DNA of 64,000 bases, taken from NCBI GenBank assembly GCA_965223125.1, contig OZ244984.1, forward strand, positions 2,108,001 to 2,172,000, written 5' to 3'. Of the stretch, positions 43,034 to 53,386 are shown piece by piece; within the stretch, counting starts at the first letter, position 1, and every line of letters begins with the position of its first letter. Made by a program: the position numbers and the translations under genes. This stretch comes from Pacificispira sp965223125 (GTDB lineage Bacteria; Pseudomonadota; Alphaproteobacteria; UBA8366; Aestuariispiraceae). The notes under the pieces were generated by a model. It saw nothing but the letters and a program-made list of their open reading frames with translations, had not been told where the DNA came from and ran no database searches.

Positions 43034-44659
43034 ATGCTGGGACCGTCCGCCCATACCGATACCTTTACCCGTGACAATCTTCCCCCTTTCGATCAATGGC
43101 CGGAAATCCATCTGGATCGCTCGGAGTTCCAGTATCCGGATCGGATCAATGCAGCGGTCGAACTGACTGACCGGATGGTTGAGAAGGGGTTTGGCGACAA
43201 TACCGCCCTGATCGGCAACGGTCGGCACCGGACCTACAAGGAACTGACCGACTGGACCAACCGCCTGGCCCATGCGCTGGTCGAGGATTACGGGCTGGAG
43301 CCAGGGAACCGGGTGCTGATTCGGTCCGGCAACAATCCGGCCATGGTCGCTATCTGGCTGGCGGTCACCAAGGCAGGTGGTGTTGCGGTCAATACGATGC
43401 CGATGTTGCGCGCCGGAGAGTTGTCAAAGATCATCGACAAGGCGGAGATAAGGCTGGCACTGACGGACAGCCGCATCGCCGATGAACTGGTTGCCTGCGC
43501 CAAGGACAACGCCTTCCTGAAAGCCGTGATCAATTTCGACGGCACCGCCAATCATGACAGCGAGTTGGACCGAATCGCCCTGAACAAGTCCGTGAAGTTC
43601 AAGGCAGTGGATACCGGGCGCGACGATGTTGCCCTGCTGGGATTCACCTCCGGCACGACCGGCCAGCCGAAGGCGACGATGCATTTCCATCGCGATATTC
43701 TGGCGATTGCCGACGGCTATGCGGCGCATATCCTGAAAGTGACACCTGACGATGTTTTCGTCGGTTCGCCACCGCTGGCCTTTACCTTCGGATTGGGCGG
43801 GCTGGCGGTCTTTCCGCTGAGGTTCGGCGCGACGGCGACGCTGCTGGAGAATGCGACCCCACCAAACCTGATCGAGATCATCGAGACCTATAAGGCAACG
43901 ATCTGCTTCACAGCACCGACAGCATATCGTGCGATGATGGCGGCGATGGACAGGGGGGCCGATCTGTCGAGCCTGCGCATCGCCGTATCCGCCGGGGAGA
44001 CCCTGCCCGGCCCCACCTTCGAAGCCTGGACCCAGAAGACCGGCGTTCCAATCCTGGACGGGATCGGCGCGACCGAAATGCTGCATATCTTCATCTCCAA
44101 TTCCATGGAGAGTGCGAAGCCGAATTCGACCGGCGTGCCGACCCCCGGCTACGAGGCAAAGATCGTCGATGATGCGATGCAGGAAGTCCCGCGCGGCACC
44201 ATCGGCAAGCTGGCGGTACGTGGTCCGACGGGGTGTCGCTATCTGGCAGACGACCGTCAGTTTGACTATGTCCGGGACGGATGGAATATCACCGGCGACG
44301 CCTTTGTTCAGGAGGAGGACGGAACCTTTCGCTTTGCCGCCCGCGCCGATGATATGATCGTGTCCGCCGGATACAATATTGCCGGGCCGGAGGTCGAGGA
44401 TGCGCTGCTGCGCCATGATGCCGTCGCCGAATGTGGTGTGATCGGAGTGCCGGACGAGGATCGCGGTCAGATCGTGAAGGCCTTCGTCGTCCTTGCAAAG
44501 GGTTATGAGCCGGGCGATCTGATGGTGAAGATATTGCAGGATCATGTGAAGGCGACCATCGCACCCTACAAATATCCGCGTTCAGTGGTTTTCATCGACG
44601 CATTGCCGAAAACCCAGACCGGCAAGATCCAGCGGTTCCGGCTGCGAGACCACAGTTAG
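43034..44659 (+). CDS. abmG: 2-aminobenzoate-CoA ligase
   Basis: A 541-residue ANL-superfamily acid-CoA ligase, the entry enzyme of the CoA-dependent anthranilate pathway. The N-terminus MLGPSAHTDTFTRDNLPPFD matches what I recall of aminobenzoate-CoA ligases; AMP loop LLGFTSGTTGQPKATMH; A8 region DGWNITGDAFVQEEDG; and the C-terminal catalytic lysine in LPKTQTGKIQR. A benzoate-CoA ligase is the close alternative. The ATG is four bases behind the dehydrogenase stop; the gene ends overlapping the convergent kinase by four bases. Confidence 0.86.
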   Translation: MLGPSAHTDTFTRDNLPPFDQWPEIHLDRSEFQYPDRINAAVELTDRMVEKGFGDNTALIGNGRHRTYKELTDWTNRLAHALVEDYGLEPGNRVLIRSGNNPAMVAIWLAVTKAGGVAVNTMPMLRAGELSKIIDKAEIRLALTDSRIADELVACAKDNAFLKAVINFDGTANHDSELDRIALNKSVKFKAVDTGRDDVALLGFTSGTTGQPKATMHFHRDILAIADGYAAHILKVTPDDVFVGSPPLAFTFGLGGLAVFPLRFGATATLLENATPPNLIEIIETYKATICFTAPTAYRAMMAAMDRGADLSSLRIAVSAGETLPGPTFEAWTQKTGVPILDGIGATEMLHIFISNSMESAKPNSTGVPTPGYEAKIVDDAMQEVPRGTIGKLAVRGPTGCRYLADDRQFDYVRDGWNITGDAFVQEEDGTFRFAARADDMIVSAGYNIAGPEVEDALLRHDAVAECGVIGVPDEDRGQIVKAFVVLAKGYEPGDLMVKILQDHVKATIAPYKYPRSVVFIDALPKTQTGKIQRFRLRDHS

Positions 44660-46491
44660 CGTGTCCGTTCCGCTGGGAAGATAACGGCGCAGTTCGTTCC
44701 GACGCCTTCCTCGCTGCGGATCGTAAAGGCCGCACTATGGGCATCGCAGAGCGCCTTCACGATGGCCAGTCCCAGTCCCGCCCCTTCATAGGACAGGCGC
44801 AGCGGGTTCTCATCGGTGACGAAGGGCTGGATCACCTTTGACAGGCGCTCCTCGGAAATGCCGATACCGCTGTCTTGAATGCTGAGCGCGATCCGGCCGG
44901 ACGCATCCCTGGCAAGGGAGACCGCGACTTCGCCGCTTTGGGGCGTGAATTTCAGGGCATTGCCGATCAGGTTGAACAGGATCCGCTGGATTGCGGTTTC
45001 GTCGCCCTGGAGCCGCACACCCTTGGCAATGCCGGTAGTGGAGATCTTCGCCTTTGGGGTTTCCTGAGAGGCGCGCACGACTTCGACTGCCTTATGTGCC
45101 AGGGCGGAGAGATCAAGTTCCTCCTCATGCAGCCGCAGCGCCTCGGATTCGATTTTCGATATATCGAGGATATCAGACACGATGCCCAAGAGGTGACGGC
45201 CCGACCGCACGATATCCTGGGCATAGCCGCGATATCGCTCGGCCCCGAGAGGACCGAAGATTTCCGCATCCAGGACTTCACCGAAGCCGATGATCGCGTT
45301 CAGCGGCGTGCGCAATTCATGGCTGACCTTGGCCAGGAAAATGGACTTCGCCTTGCTGGCCCGCTCTGCATCCGTTTTGGCGGCCATCAGCGCCTGAGCT
45401 TCCTGTATGCGCTCGGTTATATCCAGTTCGATAATGCCTATGCCGTGCAGCGTACCCTGCTCGTCATAGATGGGGAATTTATAGGTCTTGAGGACGCTGC
45501 CGCCGGAAACATTCTCGCGGATGACGATGTCTTCGGCCAGGACCGTTTCCTGATCGTGGCGATGATAGGCCATGCCTGCCGGGCCGGGGAATATTTCGAT
45601 GGAAGTTTTCCCGATAACATCGGCGGGTGTCAGGTTGCGGGTCCGATAGAAGGCTTCGTTGGCCAGAACAAAGCGCAGTTGAGAATCCTTGAAAGCAATG
45701 GGGATCGGCGCATGGGCCATCAGTTTTTCGATCTGCGCGCGTTTTGCCTTCAGGGTTTCGGACAGGATGTGCAGTTCCGTGATGTCCCGCCCGGTGCCGC
45801 GATATCCGGCAAAGCTGCCATCGGCGCGATAAAAGGGCATGCCGTTGACCGCGATCAGATGTTCCTGACCATCCTGGCCCAGGACGCCGAGCGTAAAGTC
45901 GCGGAACTCCAGATGGCTTTCCATCATTGCGCGGTTCCGGGCGATCTGATCCTCCTGACCGGGCAGAGTGGCAGCCGATTCTCCGCGATGTCTGCCAATG
46001 ATTTCCGATACCGGCAGTTTCACGGCCGACTCGAACTGCCTGGAGGCATAGGTGAACCGATGGTTCTCGTCCATCTCCCAGAACCAGTCGGAGGCGATCT
46101 GGGACAGATCGCGGAAGCGGGATTCACTCTCGCGCAGCGCGGCGGTTGCGTGCGATTGTTCCGTGATGTCCTGCAACAGGACAATTGTACCACCTTCCGG
46201 CATCGCTTCGATTGTATAGGTGATGATCCGGTTGTCTGAGAGGACATGGTTTCCCACGTAATGCCTCTCCCGATCCATCGTCGGGATTGTTGCATCCGGA
46301 AACGCCCTATGGCAGAAGCCGGAGAAGGACAGACCCGGTACCAGATCCACCGCAATCCAGGGCAGCAGGGCCACAGTACGATCCGTCGCAAGCACCATCC
46401 GATCCGCCGTGTCAAAGACAGCGACACCGAGTGGCAAATGACGGAAAGCCCGTAATGCGAACGAGTCGGAAATTGCCAGGCGGGAGTCCAT
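44656..46491 (-). CDS. PAS-domain sensor histidine kinase
   Basis: A 611-residue cytosolic kinase with no membrane segment. Three PAS-like units precede the catalytic part: about 10-115, 125-245 (FRDLSQIASDWFWEMDENHR) and 255-370 (PIPIAFKDSQLRFVLANEAF). The dimerisation box SHELRTPLNAIIGF carries the phospho-acceptor histidine near 396, then the ATPase with NLIGNALKFTP, DSGIGI and GAGLGLAIVK. No receiver domain and no response-regulator gene is adjacent, so it is an orphan. It converges on the aminobenzoate operon, with no evidence that it controls it. Confidence 0.92.
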   Translation of the reverse strand: MDSRLAISDSFALRAFRHLPLGVAVFDTADRMVLATDRTVALLPWIAVDLVPGLSFSGFCHRAFPDATIPTMDRERHYVGNHVLSDNRIITYTIEAMPEGGTIVLLQDITEQSHATAALRESESRFRDLSQIASDWFWEMDENHRFTYASRQFESAVKLPVSEIIGRHRGESAATLPGQEDQIARNRAMMESHLEFRDFTLGVLGQDGQEHLIAVNGMPFYRADGSFAGYRGTGRDITELHILSETLKAKRAQIEKLMAHAPIPIAFKDSQLRFVLANEAFYRTRNLTPADVIGKTSIEIFPGPAGMAYHRHDQETVLAEDIVIRENVSGGSVLKTYKFPIYDEQGTLHGIGIIELDITERIQEAQALMAAKTDAERASKAKSIFLAKVSHELRTPLNAIIGFGEVLDAEIFGPLGAERYRGYAQDIVRSGRHLLGIVSDILDISKIESEALRLHEEELDLSALAHKAVEVVRASQETPKAKISTTGIAKGVRLQGDETAIQRILFNLIGNALKFTPQSGEVAVSLARDASGRIALSIQDSGIGISEERLSKVIQPFVTDENPLRLSYEGAGLGLAIVKALCDAHSAAFTIRSEEGVGTNCAVIFPAERTR

Positions 46492-46624
46492 TGCCTCTTG
46501 TCCATTCAGCGGATGTGATTGATCCGATGGGTTGTCGGGGTTCCTGCCTTACTCCGGTATGGGTTGGTTCAAGTATGGGTCCGTATTGTTAAGGATTAGT
46601 AAATATGTTTGATGAGGGGGTCCG

Positions 46625-47131
46625 TCAGATCGGGCTGATCCGGGTGCGGGTTATGCGGTCGGTGTTTTTGCCCTCGATCCGCAGCAACCGGGTCGCGCCA
46701 TAGCGTAGCGGGGCATGGACGGCACCGGTCGGATAGATATGGGCATCACCCGGTTTCAATGTATAGCGCCTGGATTCGCGGACGCGGGCAGGCTCCGTAT
46801 CGGTCGCGGGACTCACGATCTGCCAGTCAGTCATTTCGGTCTCCCCCTCGGCCTGGCCATAGATCGCCCAGGTCGGACCATGGTCGTGCGGGTCGCCCGG
46901 CTTGGCGGTGGCATAGACATGGGTACAGATGCAAAAACTCAGTTCAGGATCTTCATGGAGAACCACCCGTTCCGGCTGCTCCGGCCGATTCAGTAGGACA
47001 TTTTCAAGGAAGTTTTGATCCGACAGGGCGTGACGGACAAGGTCCCGGACCGCTGCCAGCGCTTCCGGGCTCTCCCCTTGCTTCAGCGAGTCCCTGCAAT
47101 CCGCAATCAGGGCCTGCAATGAATAGGACAT
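46625..47131 (-). CDS. cysteine-dioxygenase-like cupin
   Basis: A 168-residue cupin of the type I cysteine dioxygenase/PCO-like fold. The metal triad is visible: HDHGPTWAIYGQAEGE supplies two histidines, and HIYPTGAVHAPL a third. The Glu-to-aromatic substitutions around QAEGETEMTDW keep the family look. An oxygen-dependent thiol or related substrate is likely, but specificity is open. ATG at 47131 has AAGGAG seven bases upstream; the ATG at 47137 lies too close to it. Confidence 0.72.
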   Translation of the reverse strand: MSYSLQALIADCRDSLKQGESPEALAAVRDLVRHALSDQNFLENVLLNRPEQPERVVLHEDPELSFCICTHVYATAKPGDPHDHGPTWAIYGQAEGETEMTDWQIVSPATDTEPARVRESRRYTLKPGDAHIYPTGAVHAPLRYGATRLLRIEGKNTDRITRTRISPI

Positions 47132-47370
47132 TTTCATTCTCCTTGATGTGTACCGTTCCGCCAGACTAGCGGTTTCCCCCTAATCCTGCCAGCGCGCGGG
47201 CACATGCACGGAAGTGTGACTGGCCAATTCCGATCAACTGCGGCTTCGTAACGCATGTGGTTTCTATATATGGAATGGACGCATGCAGCATCGGCATTAT
47301 ATGACGAAAGGGTCTCAAAACGGAGGCGACGGCGACACGCGGTCGCGACTGATATCGGGAGAGATATGGT

Positions 47371-47793
47371 ATGAACATGGTTCGAAAAGTAGTCATCGCA
47401 GCCGGGGTGTCCCTGCTGCTTCTAGGCAGCCCTGCACTGGCTGAGGGAGATGCTGCAAAAGGCGAGAAGGTCTTCAAAAAGTGCATGGCTTGTCATTCGG
47501 TGGAAGAAGGCCAGAACAAGGTCGGGCCGTCGCTTTACCAGATCGTTGGTCGTACAGCAGGAACCGTTGAAGGCTATCGCTATTCAAAACTCAATGCGGC
47601 TGCTTCGGAAGTCGGTTTGGTTTGGACGGAAGAGATGATCTTCGATTATCTGGCCGATCCGCAGGCGTTCCTGACAAGCTATCTGACGGATAAGGGTGCC
47701 GATGCGCCTGGCCGTACCAAGATGGCCTTCAAATTGCCAAAAGAAGGTGAGCGCACGGACGTGATCGCCTATCTGAAATCCGTCGGTATGTAG
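47371..47793 (+). CDS. class I cytochrome c (c2-like)
   Basis: A 140-residue periplasmic electron carrier. Signal peptide 1-24 (ends ALA), haem site C38-MA-C41-H42, GPSLYQIVGR, and the axial Met in RTKMAFKLPKEGER. Size and arrangement are those of soluble cytochrome c2/c550, the carrier between bc1 (petABC, this window) and terminal oxidase. The start at 47371 has GGGAGAG upstream at good spacing. Confidence 0.92.
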   Translation: MNMVRKVVIAAGVSLLLLGSPALAEGDAAKGEKVFKKCMACHSVEEGQNKVGPSLYQIVGRTAGTVEGYRYSKLNAAASEVGLVWTEEMIFDYLADPQAFLTSYLTDKGADAPGRTKMAFKLPKEGERTDVIAYLKSVGM

Positions 47794-47841
47794 TGTCCGG
47801 TTGCTTTGTGCGGCGGGTTCAGTAAGGCGGATTGCGGGATA

Positions 47842-48519
47842 TCAGTCCCAGTCGCGAACCCGTTGCATGATCCTGTCCGCGCAGCCGGGATAGACGGTTG
47901 CCAGAAACCGTGCCAGCAGCATCCGGCCTGATGCCAGATCCATGAATCCGGGCGTGATGTGCATCCGGTTCCACATCCCGTCCGTCATGGTGTCCAGCGC
48001 ATCGGCGACGGCGACCGGGGTCCAGTACTCGCCTACCATCTGATCGGCGGCGGCGCGGCAGATGCTGACCAGCGTGTCATACCGGTCGCGGTCGTACTGC
48101 TCGCAGATATCTCCGAATTTCGGGCGGGCTGCCGCTTCTCCCCAATAGGAATTCCAGAGCGTCAGATTGCGGTTGTTGCAGATTTTGGGATCGACATCGG
48201 CGAAGACCAGAGCAATCAACCGTTCAATCGGATCATCCGGCGCTGCGGCCAGCGCACGATGCCAGTGCTCGTCATATTCATGATAATGGTGCCGCAGGGT
48301 TTCCAGCAGCAGGTTGTCCTTGCTCTTGAAATAAAAGACAGCGACCCCCTGGGACAGCCCGGCTGAGGCGGACACCGTGGCCAGGGTGGTGGCGGACATG
48401 CCGTGATGCACGATGGAATGGATCGCCGCCTCGACCAGTTGCCGCCGGCGGCGATCCGCATTCGCGGTCTGCTCCCCCCGTGGTCGTCCCGGTGCCTTTT
48501 TCGGCAACTCGTCGGCCAT
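47842..48519 (-). CDS. TetR family regulator, BetI-like
   Basis: A 225-residue repressor with the DNA-binding part near 25-75 (QLVEAAIHSIVHHGMSATTL, then SASAGLSQGVAVFYFKSKDN) and a C-terminal ligand domain containing TLWNSYWGEAAARP, of the TetR_C_6/BetI type. The basic start KKAPGRPRGEQ is a common linker. No choline or betaine gene adjoins, so the target is unknown; a divergent partner is lacking. Confidence 0.88.
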   Translation of the reverse strand: MADELPKKAPGRPRGEQTANADRRRRQLVEAAIHSIVHHGMSATTLATVSASAGLSQGVAVFYFKSKDNLLLETLRHHYHEYDEHWHRALAAAPDDPIERLIALVFADVDPKICNNRNLTLWNSYWGEAAARPKFGDICEQYDRDRYDTLVSICRAAADQMVGEYWTPVAVADALDTMTDGMWNRMHITPGFMDLASGRMLLARFLATVYPGCADRIMQRVRDWD

Positions 48520-48726
48520 GTCGCTTCATATCCCTTTCATACATTGGTACATCCCTATCTGGAAATGACCGGAGCGGAGAATAGCATTTATTTCAGCCGT
48601 TGCGACCCCCGCGCAGGGATTCAAAGCAGATACGCTTTGAGACGCCTTGCCGGAGAAATGTTGTGAATTCGAATATTCAGGGCCGAGAGGAGATGGCGGA
48701 ATACTAATGGATCGGGGAGGAGAGTT

Positions 48727-48810
48727 TGGTACGGGCGGTCGGACTCGAACCGACACTCCAGAGGAACTGGATTTTGAGTCCAGCGCGTCTACCAATTCCG
48801 CCACGCCCGC
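48727..48810 (-). tRNA. tRNA-Leu(CAA)
   Basis: The minus strand folds into a full cloverleaf. The acceptor GCGGGCG pairs with CGCCCGT (one G-U), the D arm contains AATTGGTAGACGC, the anticodon stem CTGGA/TCCAG holds loop CTCAAAA with anticodon CAA, then a short variable arm and TTCGAGTCC in the T arm. The discriminator A and CCA end are encoded at 48727-48730. The 84 bases fit a class II leucine tRNA. Confidence 0.95.
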
Positions 48811-48982
48811 AGGGAATGGCGTTTTCGTACAACGGGGCTGATCCGAACACAACTCAAAAAAGGGGACGAGTAAAAGCGGCGGCTGAATGGCTATTGGGCA
48901 TGGACCCGTCGTCCCACCGTGAAAATGCTCGCATGTCCCGTAGGGCTGTACTAGGCTCGACAAAAGTGGGATCAGGCAGAAT

Positions 48983-50293
48983 ATGGGTGAAATGTCCGAG
49001 GTGGAGCATATCGAAGCGGATCAGGATCACCGAAACCCTGATGCGGGCGATCCTGTTCAGGGTCACCGTGTTGGTGGGGGGCGTGACGGGGACTTCGTGG
49101 CCTCCATGCTGCGTGAGGCAGCGGCGGAAATCGAACAGGGGCTTGTTGTCCTCGATGCCGTGCTGAACATCGTCTATGCCAATCCGCAATATCATGCGTT
49201 GATGAACCTTCCAGTTGATACATCGCTGACGCGGGAAGGGGAACCGTTTGAAGCCGTATTGCGTCATTTGGCGGGAACGGGTGATCTCGGGCCTGGCGAC
49301 CCAGAGAAGGCCATCCAGGAACGTATGACCCCTCTGCGCGCCCGCCGCAGTTATGATGTAGACCGTCAATTGGCGAATGGTCGGTTTCTTCATGTCAGCG
49401 GAATTGCGTTGAGAAATGGCGGCTATGCCTTCACCTTTACCGACATAACCAGACGGGTCACCGAACAGAACAGATTGGACGCGCTGGTGCGCCTGCAAAC
49501 ACGGGAATTGCAGGAGGCGAATCAGAAACTCACCGACGGGATTGAGTATGCGCGTCTGATCCAGTCCGGAATCATGCCTCAGGACAGCTTTTTCGACGAC
49601 CATCTGGGGGGGCACTATCTGCTGTTCCGTCCGGTCGATATCGTCGGCGGGGATTTCTATCTGGGCGTGGCGACGGATTTTGGCATCTATGTCGGTATCG
49701 GGGATTGCACCGGACACGGTATTCCGGGGGCGATGATGACGATGATGGCGGCATCAGTCTGCCGTCGGGCAATCAATGATGCGGGGGCCGGAGGGCCATC
49801 GGCGGTAATGATGGCGGTTGACCGTATCGTGCGGGCAAATCTGCACCAGACCGAGGCGAATGTCGGACCTGATAATGGACTGGAACTGACGCTCTGCCTG
49901 ATTGAACCGGAATTCAAGCGGGTGCGGCTTGCCAGTGCGGGTCTGGAAAGCTTTGTTCAGTCCAAGGGGGTCATCGAACGGGTTCGCGGCAGCAAGCTGG
50001 GTCTCGGATACGGACGCCAGGCAACATCGGCAAGCACGATTCAGGAAACCGTATTCACGGCCAAGCAGGCGGAACGTATTTTCCTGTGTTCGGATGGCAT
50101 TCTGGATCAATCCGGGGGAGAAAAGGGCTTCGGTTTTGGACGCCGCCGCCTGATGGATGCTTTGCAGGCCCATGTCGGTAGTTCCATCGTGGAGCAGGGT
50201 CAAGGGCTGGACGATGCGCTGATTGCCTATAGTCGAGGATATGATCAGCGCGACGACTTGACCGTCTTTGGATTCTGTCCGCATCGGCTTTAA
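48983..50293 (+). CDS. siaA: SiaA-like PP2C phosphatase with PAS-like input domain
   Basis: A 436-residue cytosolic protein: a PAS-like sensor (about 40-155, EQGLVVLDAVLNIVYANPQY), a coiled-coil linker with LQEANQKLTDGIEYARLIQS, and a SpoIIE-type PP2C domain (about 195-436) with RPVDIVGGDFYLGV, GIGDCTGHGIPGAMMTMMA, FLCSDGILDQSGG and RDDLTVFGF, all metal aspartates kept. By family knowledge SiaA dephosphorylates SiaC. In Pseudomonas SiaA is a membrane protein; here no membrane segment is seen and a PAS-like domain replaces it. First gene of a four-gene run ending at 52059. Confidence 0.82.
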   Translation: MGEMSEVEHIEADQDHRNPDAGDPVQGHRVGGGRDGDFVASMLREAAAEIEQGLVVLDAVLNIVYANPQYHALMNLPVDTSLTREGEPFEAVLRHLAGTGDLGPGDPEKAIQERMTPLRARRSYDVDRQLANGRFLHVSGIALRNGGYAFTFTDITRRVTEQNRLDALVRLQTRELQEANQKLTDGIEYARLIQSGIMPQDSFFDDHLGGHYLLFRPVDIVGGDFYLGVATDFGIYVGIGDCTGHGIPGAMMTMMAASVCRRAINDAGAGGPSAVMMAVDRIVRANLHQTEANVGPDNGLELTLCLIEPEFKRVRLASAGLESFVQSKGVIERVRGSKLGLGYGRQATSASTIQETVFTAKQAERIFLCSDGILDQSGGEKGFGFGRRRLMDALQAHVGSSIVEQGQGLDDALIAYSRGYDQRDDLTVFGFCPHRL

Positions 50294-50343
50294 CTTTTCC
50301 AGGAATCCCGGTACGTCTGACACGGGAGGAAGCTGGAGGCACA

Positions 50344-50892
50344 ATGAAACAGGATGACATGATCGCATTGCGCGCGATTTTCGAGCGCTGTCATATCGTG
50401 CTGGGGTTCAATGGCCCGTTCTCTCAGGGGGTGATCGAGGAACTTGGCGACGCGATACGACGCCATCTTGAATCCCAGGTTCAGACCCGCAGGCGGATAT
50501 CTGATGTCTTCTCCGTCTATATCGAAGCCACCCAGAACATCCGTCAATATGCCGAGGCGGTCGGGCGGGATGCGGCGGAGACGGCGCGTCTGAATGCCGG
50601 AACCGTGCTGATCGCCCGCGAGGGGGACCGCTATTCGATCATTTCCGGCAATCTGGTGCGGCGCGAACATGTTGATCGTCTGACCACGCGGCTGGACGCT
50701 GTGATCGCGCTGGATGCGTCAGCCCTGAAAGCCGCCTATAAAGAGCGCCTGCGGGAACCGCTGGCCGATGGCGCGGTTGGGGCCGGGCTGGGTTTTTTGC
50801 AGATGGCCCGCTGCGCTTCCGCCCCGCTCGTCTATAGCGTTTCGGATGTGGATGATATACACGCTTTCTTCAATCTGACTGTCACGATCTAG
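50344..50892 (+). CDS. siaB: SiaB family protein kinase
   Basis: A 182-residue protein of the SiaB type (GHKL-like fold, anti-sigma-type kinase). The N-box-like segment YIEATQNIRQYAEAV carries Asn and the catalytic region keeps the family look; the C-terminal half has GLGFLQMARCASAPLVYSV. In the Sia system SiaB phosphorylates SiaC, opposing SiaA. The gene follows SiaA by 50 bases and precedes SiaC by 21. Confidence 0.82.
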   Translation: MKQDDMIALRAIFERCHIVLGFNGPFSQGVIEELGDAIRRHLESQVQTRRRISDVFSVYIEATQNIRQYAEAVGRDAAETARLNAGTVLIAREGDRYSIISGNLVRREHVDRLTTRLDAVIALDASALKAAYKERLREPLADGAVGAGLGFLQMARCASAPLVYSVSDVDDIHAFFNLTVTI

Positions 50893-50913
50893 CGACGGAA
50901 AACAGGATACACG

Positions 50914-51297
50914 ATGGTCGAACGACTCTCACTGATCGCCACCCGCTCTTCCCCGGCGGTCGAATGTGACCCGGAGACGCTGACACTCTGTCTGTCCGGT
51001 GAATCCTATCCGGAAAATACATTCGATTTCTACAGGCCGATCACCAACTGGCTGGATGCGGTGCTGGAGCGGGATACTGCGGGCCGGACGGTGACACTGA
51101 TGGTCGAACTCTCCTATCTCAATACCGGCAGCATCAAGGCGATGATGGACATGCTGGACCGTCTGGATGAAGCGCATGAAGACGGTCGAAGTGTCTCCGT
51201 GATCTGGCGCTGCGATCCGGAAAACGAGAGAATCGTCGAATTGGCCGAAGAATTGCTTGAGGATGTCAGCCTGCCCTATGACATCAGGACCGACTAG
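50914..51297 (+). CDS. siaC: SiaC family regulatory phosphoprotein (DUF1987)
   Basis: A 127-residue STAS-like protein. Residues around VELSYLNTGSIKAMMDMLDR include Thr71 in NTGS, corresponding to the phosphorylated threonine of Pseudomonas SiaC; GESYPENTFDFYRPITNWLD is the DUF1987 hallmark. Dephosphorylated SiaC binds and activates SiaD. The gene sits between siaB and siaD as expected. Confidence 0.87.
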   Translation: MVERLSLIATRSSPAVECDPETLTLCLSGESYPENTFDFYRPITNWLDAVLERDTAGRTVTLMVELSYLNTGSIKAMMDMLDRLDEAHEDGRSVSVIWRCDPENERIVELAEELLEDVSLPYDIRTD

Positions 51298-51321
51298 GCC
51301 CGAACAGGCCGGGAGGGTTCA

Positions 51322-52059
51322 TTGGCTGATATGAACAGAACCGATATCCGGATCGACGCGCTGCTGGCGCGGCTGGATGCTCTTGAACCTGATGTCTCGT
51401 CGGAAATCCGCAGTGAGGTCGAATGGCTGGTCGGGCGCTATCGGCGGCTGGACCGGAATCTGGAAAAGATATCCCGCGTCAGCGATCGCATGCAGGCGCA
51501 GATCATGGAATTGAACGATCGTCTGCGCGCGGCGTCCATCACCGATCAGTTGACTGGACTGATGAACCGTCGGGGTGCCCATGATGCCCTGGTGCTGGCG
51601 GTCCAGGGGGCGACAGCGGGAAGTGGGGGATTCTGTCTGATCCTGGTCGATATCGATCATTTCAAGATTGTGAATGATACCCATGGTCATGATGTCGGGG
51701 ATGAGGTGCTGGTCGATTTCGCGATGCGCCTGCAAACGGCGATGCGGGATACCGACCTGATAGCGCGCTGGGGTGGGGAGGAGTTCCTTGTTCTGCTGCG
51801 CGATACCGGCCTGACCGATGCGATGGCGCTGCTGGAGAGTTTCCATGAACGATTGCGGTCGCGTCCGGTTAAAACATCTGCGGGACCGCTGACCATCACG
51901 GCCAGTTCGGGGCTATGTGTCTATCGACCGGATGAGGGTGGTTATGATCGGACTGTTTATCGCGCCGATCAAGCACTCTATGCCGCCAAGGATGGCGGAC
52001 GCGACCGATGGTGTCTGGCCCCGGACGAGAATCCGAAGGAGCGCCGGAAAAGCGTCTAA
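51322..52059 (+). CDS. siaD: SiaD-like diguanylate cyclase (GGDEF)
   Basis: A 245-residue cytosolic protein with an N-terminal coiled-coil stalk of about 75 residues and a GGDEF domain: ITDQLTGLMNRRG, VDIDHFKIVNDTHGHDVGDE, and the active site RWGGEEFLVLL. RDTD five residues ahead of GGEEF is an intact product-inhibition site (RxxD). It should make c-di-GMP under SiaC control. The TTG at 51322 is preferred since GGGAGG sits five bases ahead; an ATG at 51331 is possible. Confidence 0.87.
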   Translation: MADMNRTDIRIDALLARLDALEPDVSSEIRSEVEWLVGRYRRLDRNLEKISRVSDRMQAQIMELNDRLRAASITDQLTGLMNRRGAHDALVLAVQGATAGSGGFCLILVDIDHFKIVNDTHGHDVGDEVLVDFAMRLQTAMRDTDLIARWGGEEFLVLLRDTGLTDAMALLESFHERLRSRPVKTSAGPLTITASSGLCVYRPDEGGYDRTVYRADQALYAAKDGGRDRWCLAPDENPKERRKSV

Positions 52060-52060
52060 T

Positions 52061-53353
<1,293 letters not shown>

Positions 53354-53386
53354 CGTATTTGTCCTTAAGGTCTGGTCGGAAGTCGG

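Noticed and set aside
47251..47285. ACGCATG direct repeat upstream of the cytochrome c gene as operator
   Set aside because: Only two seven-base copies 28 bases apart, which is within chance expectation for a region this long.
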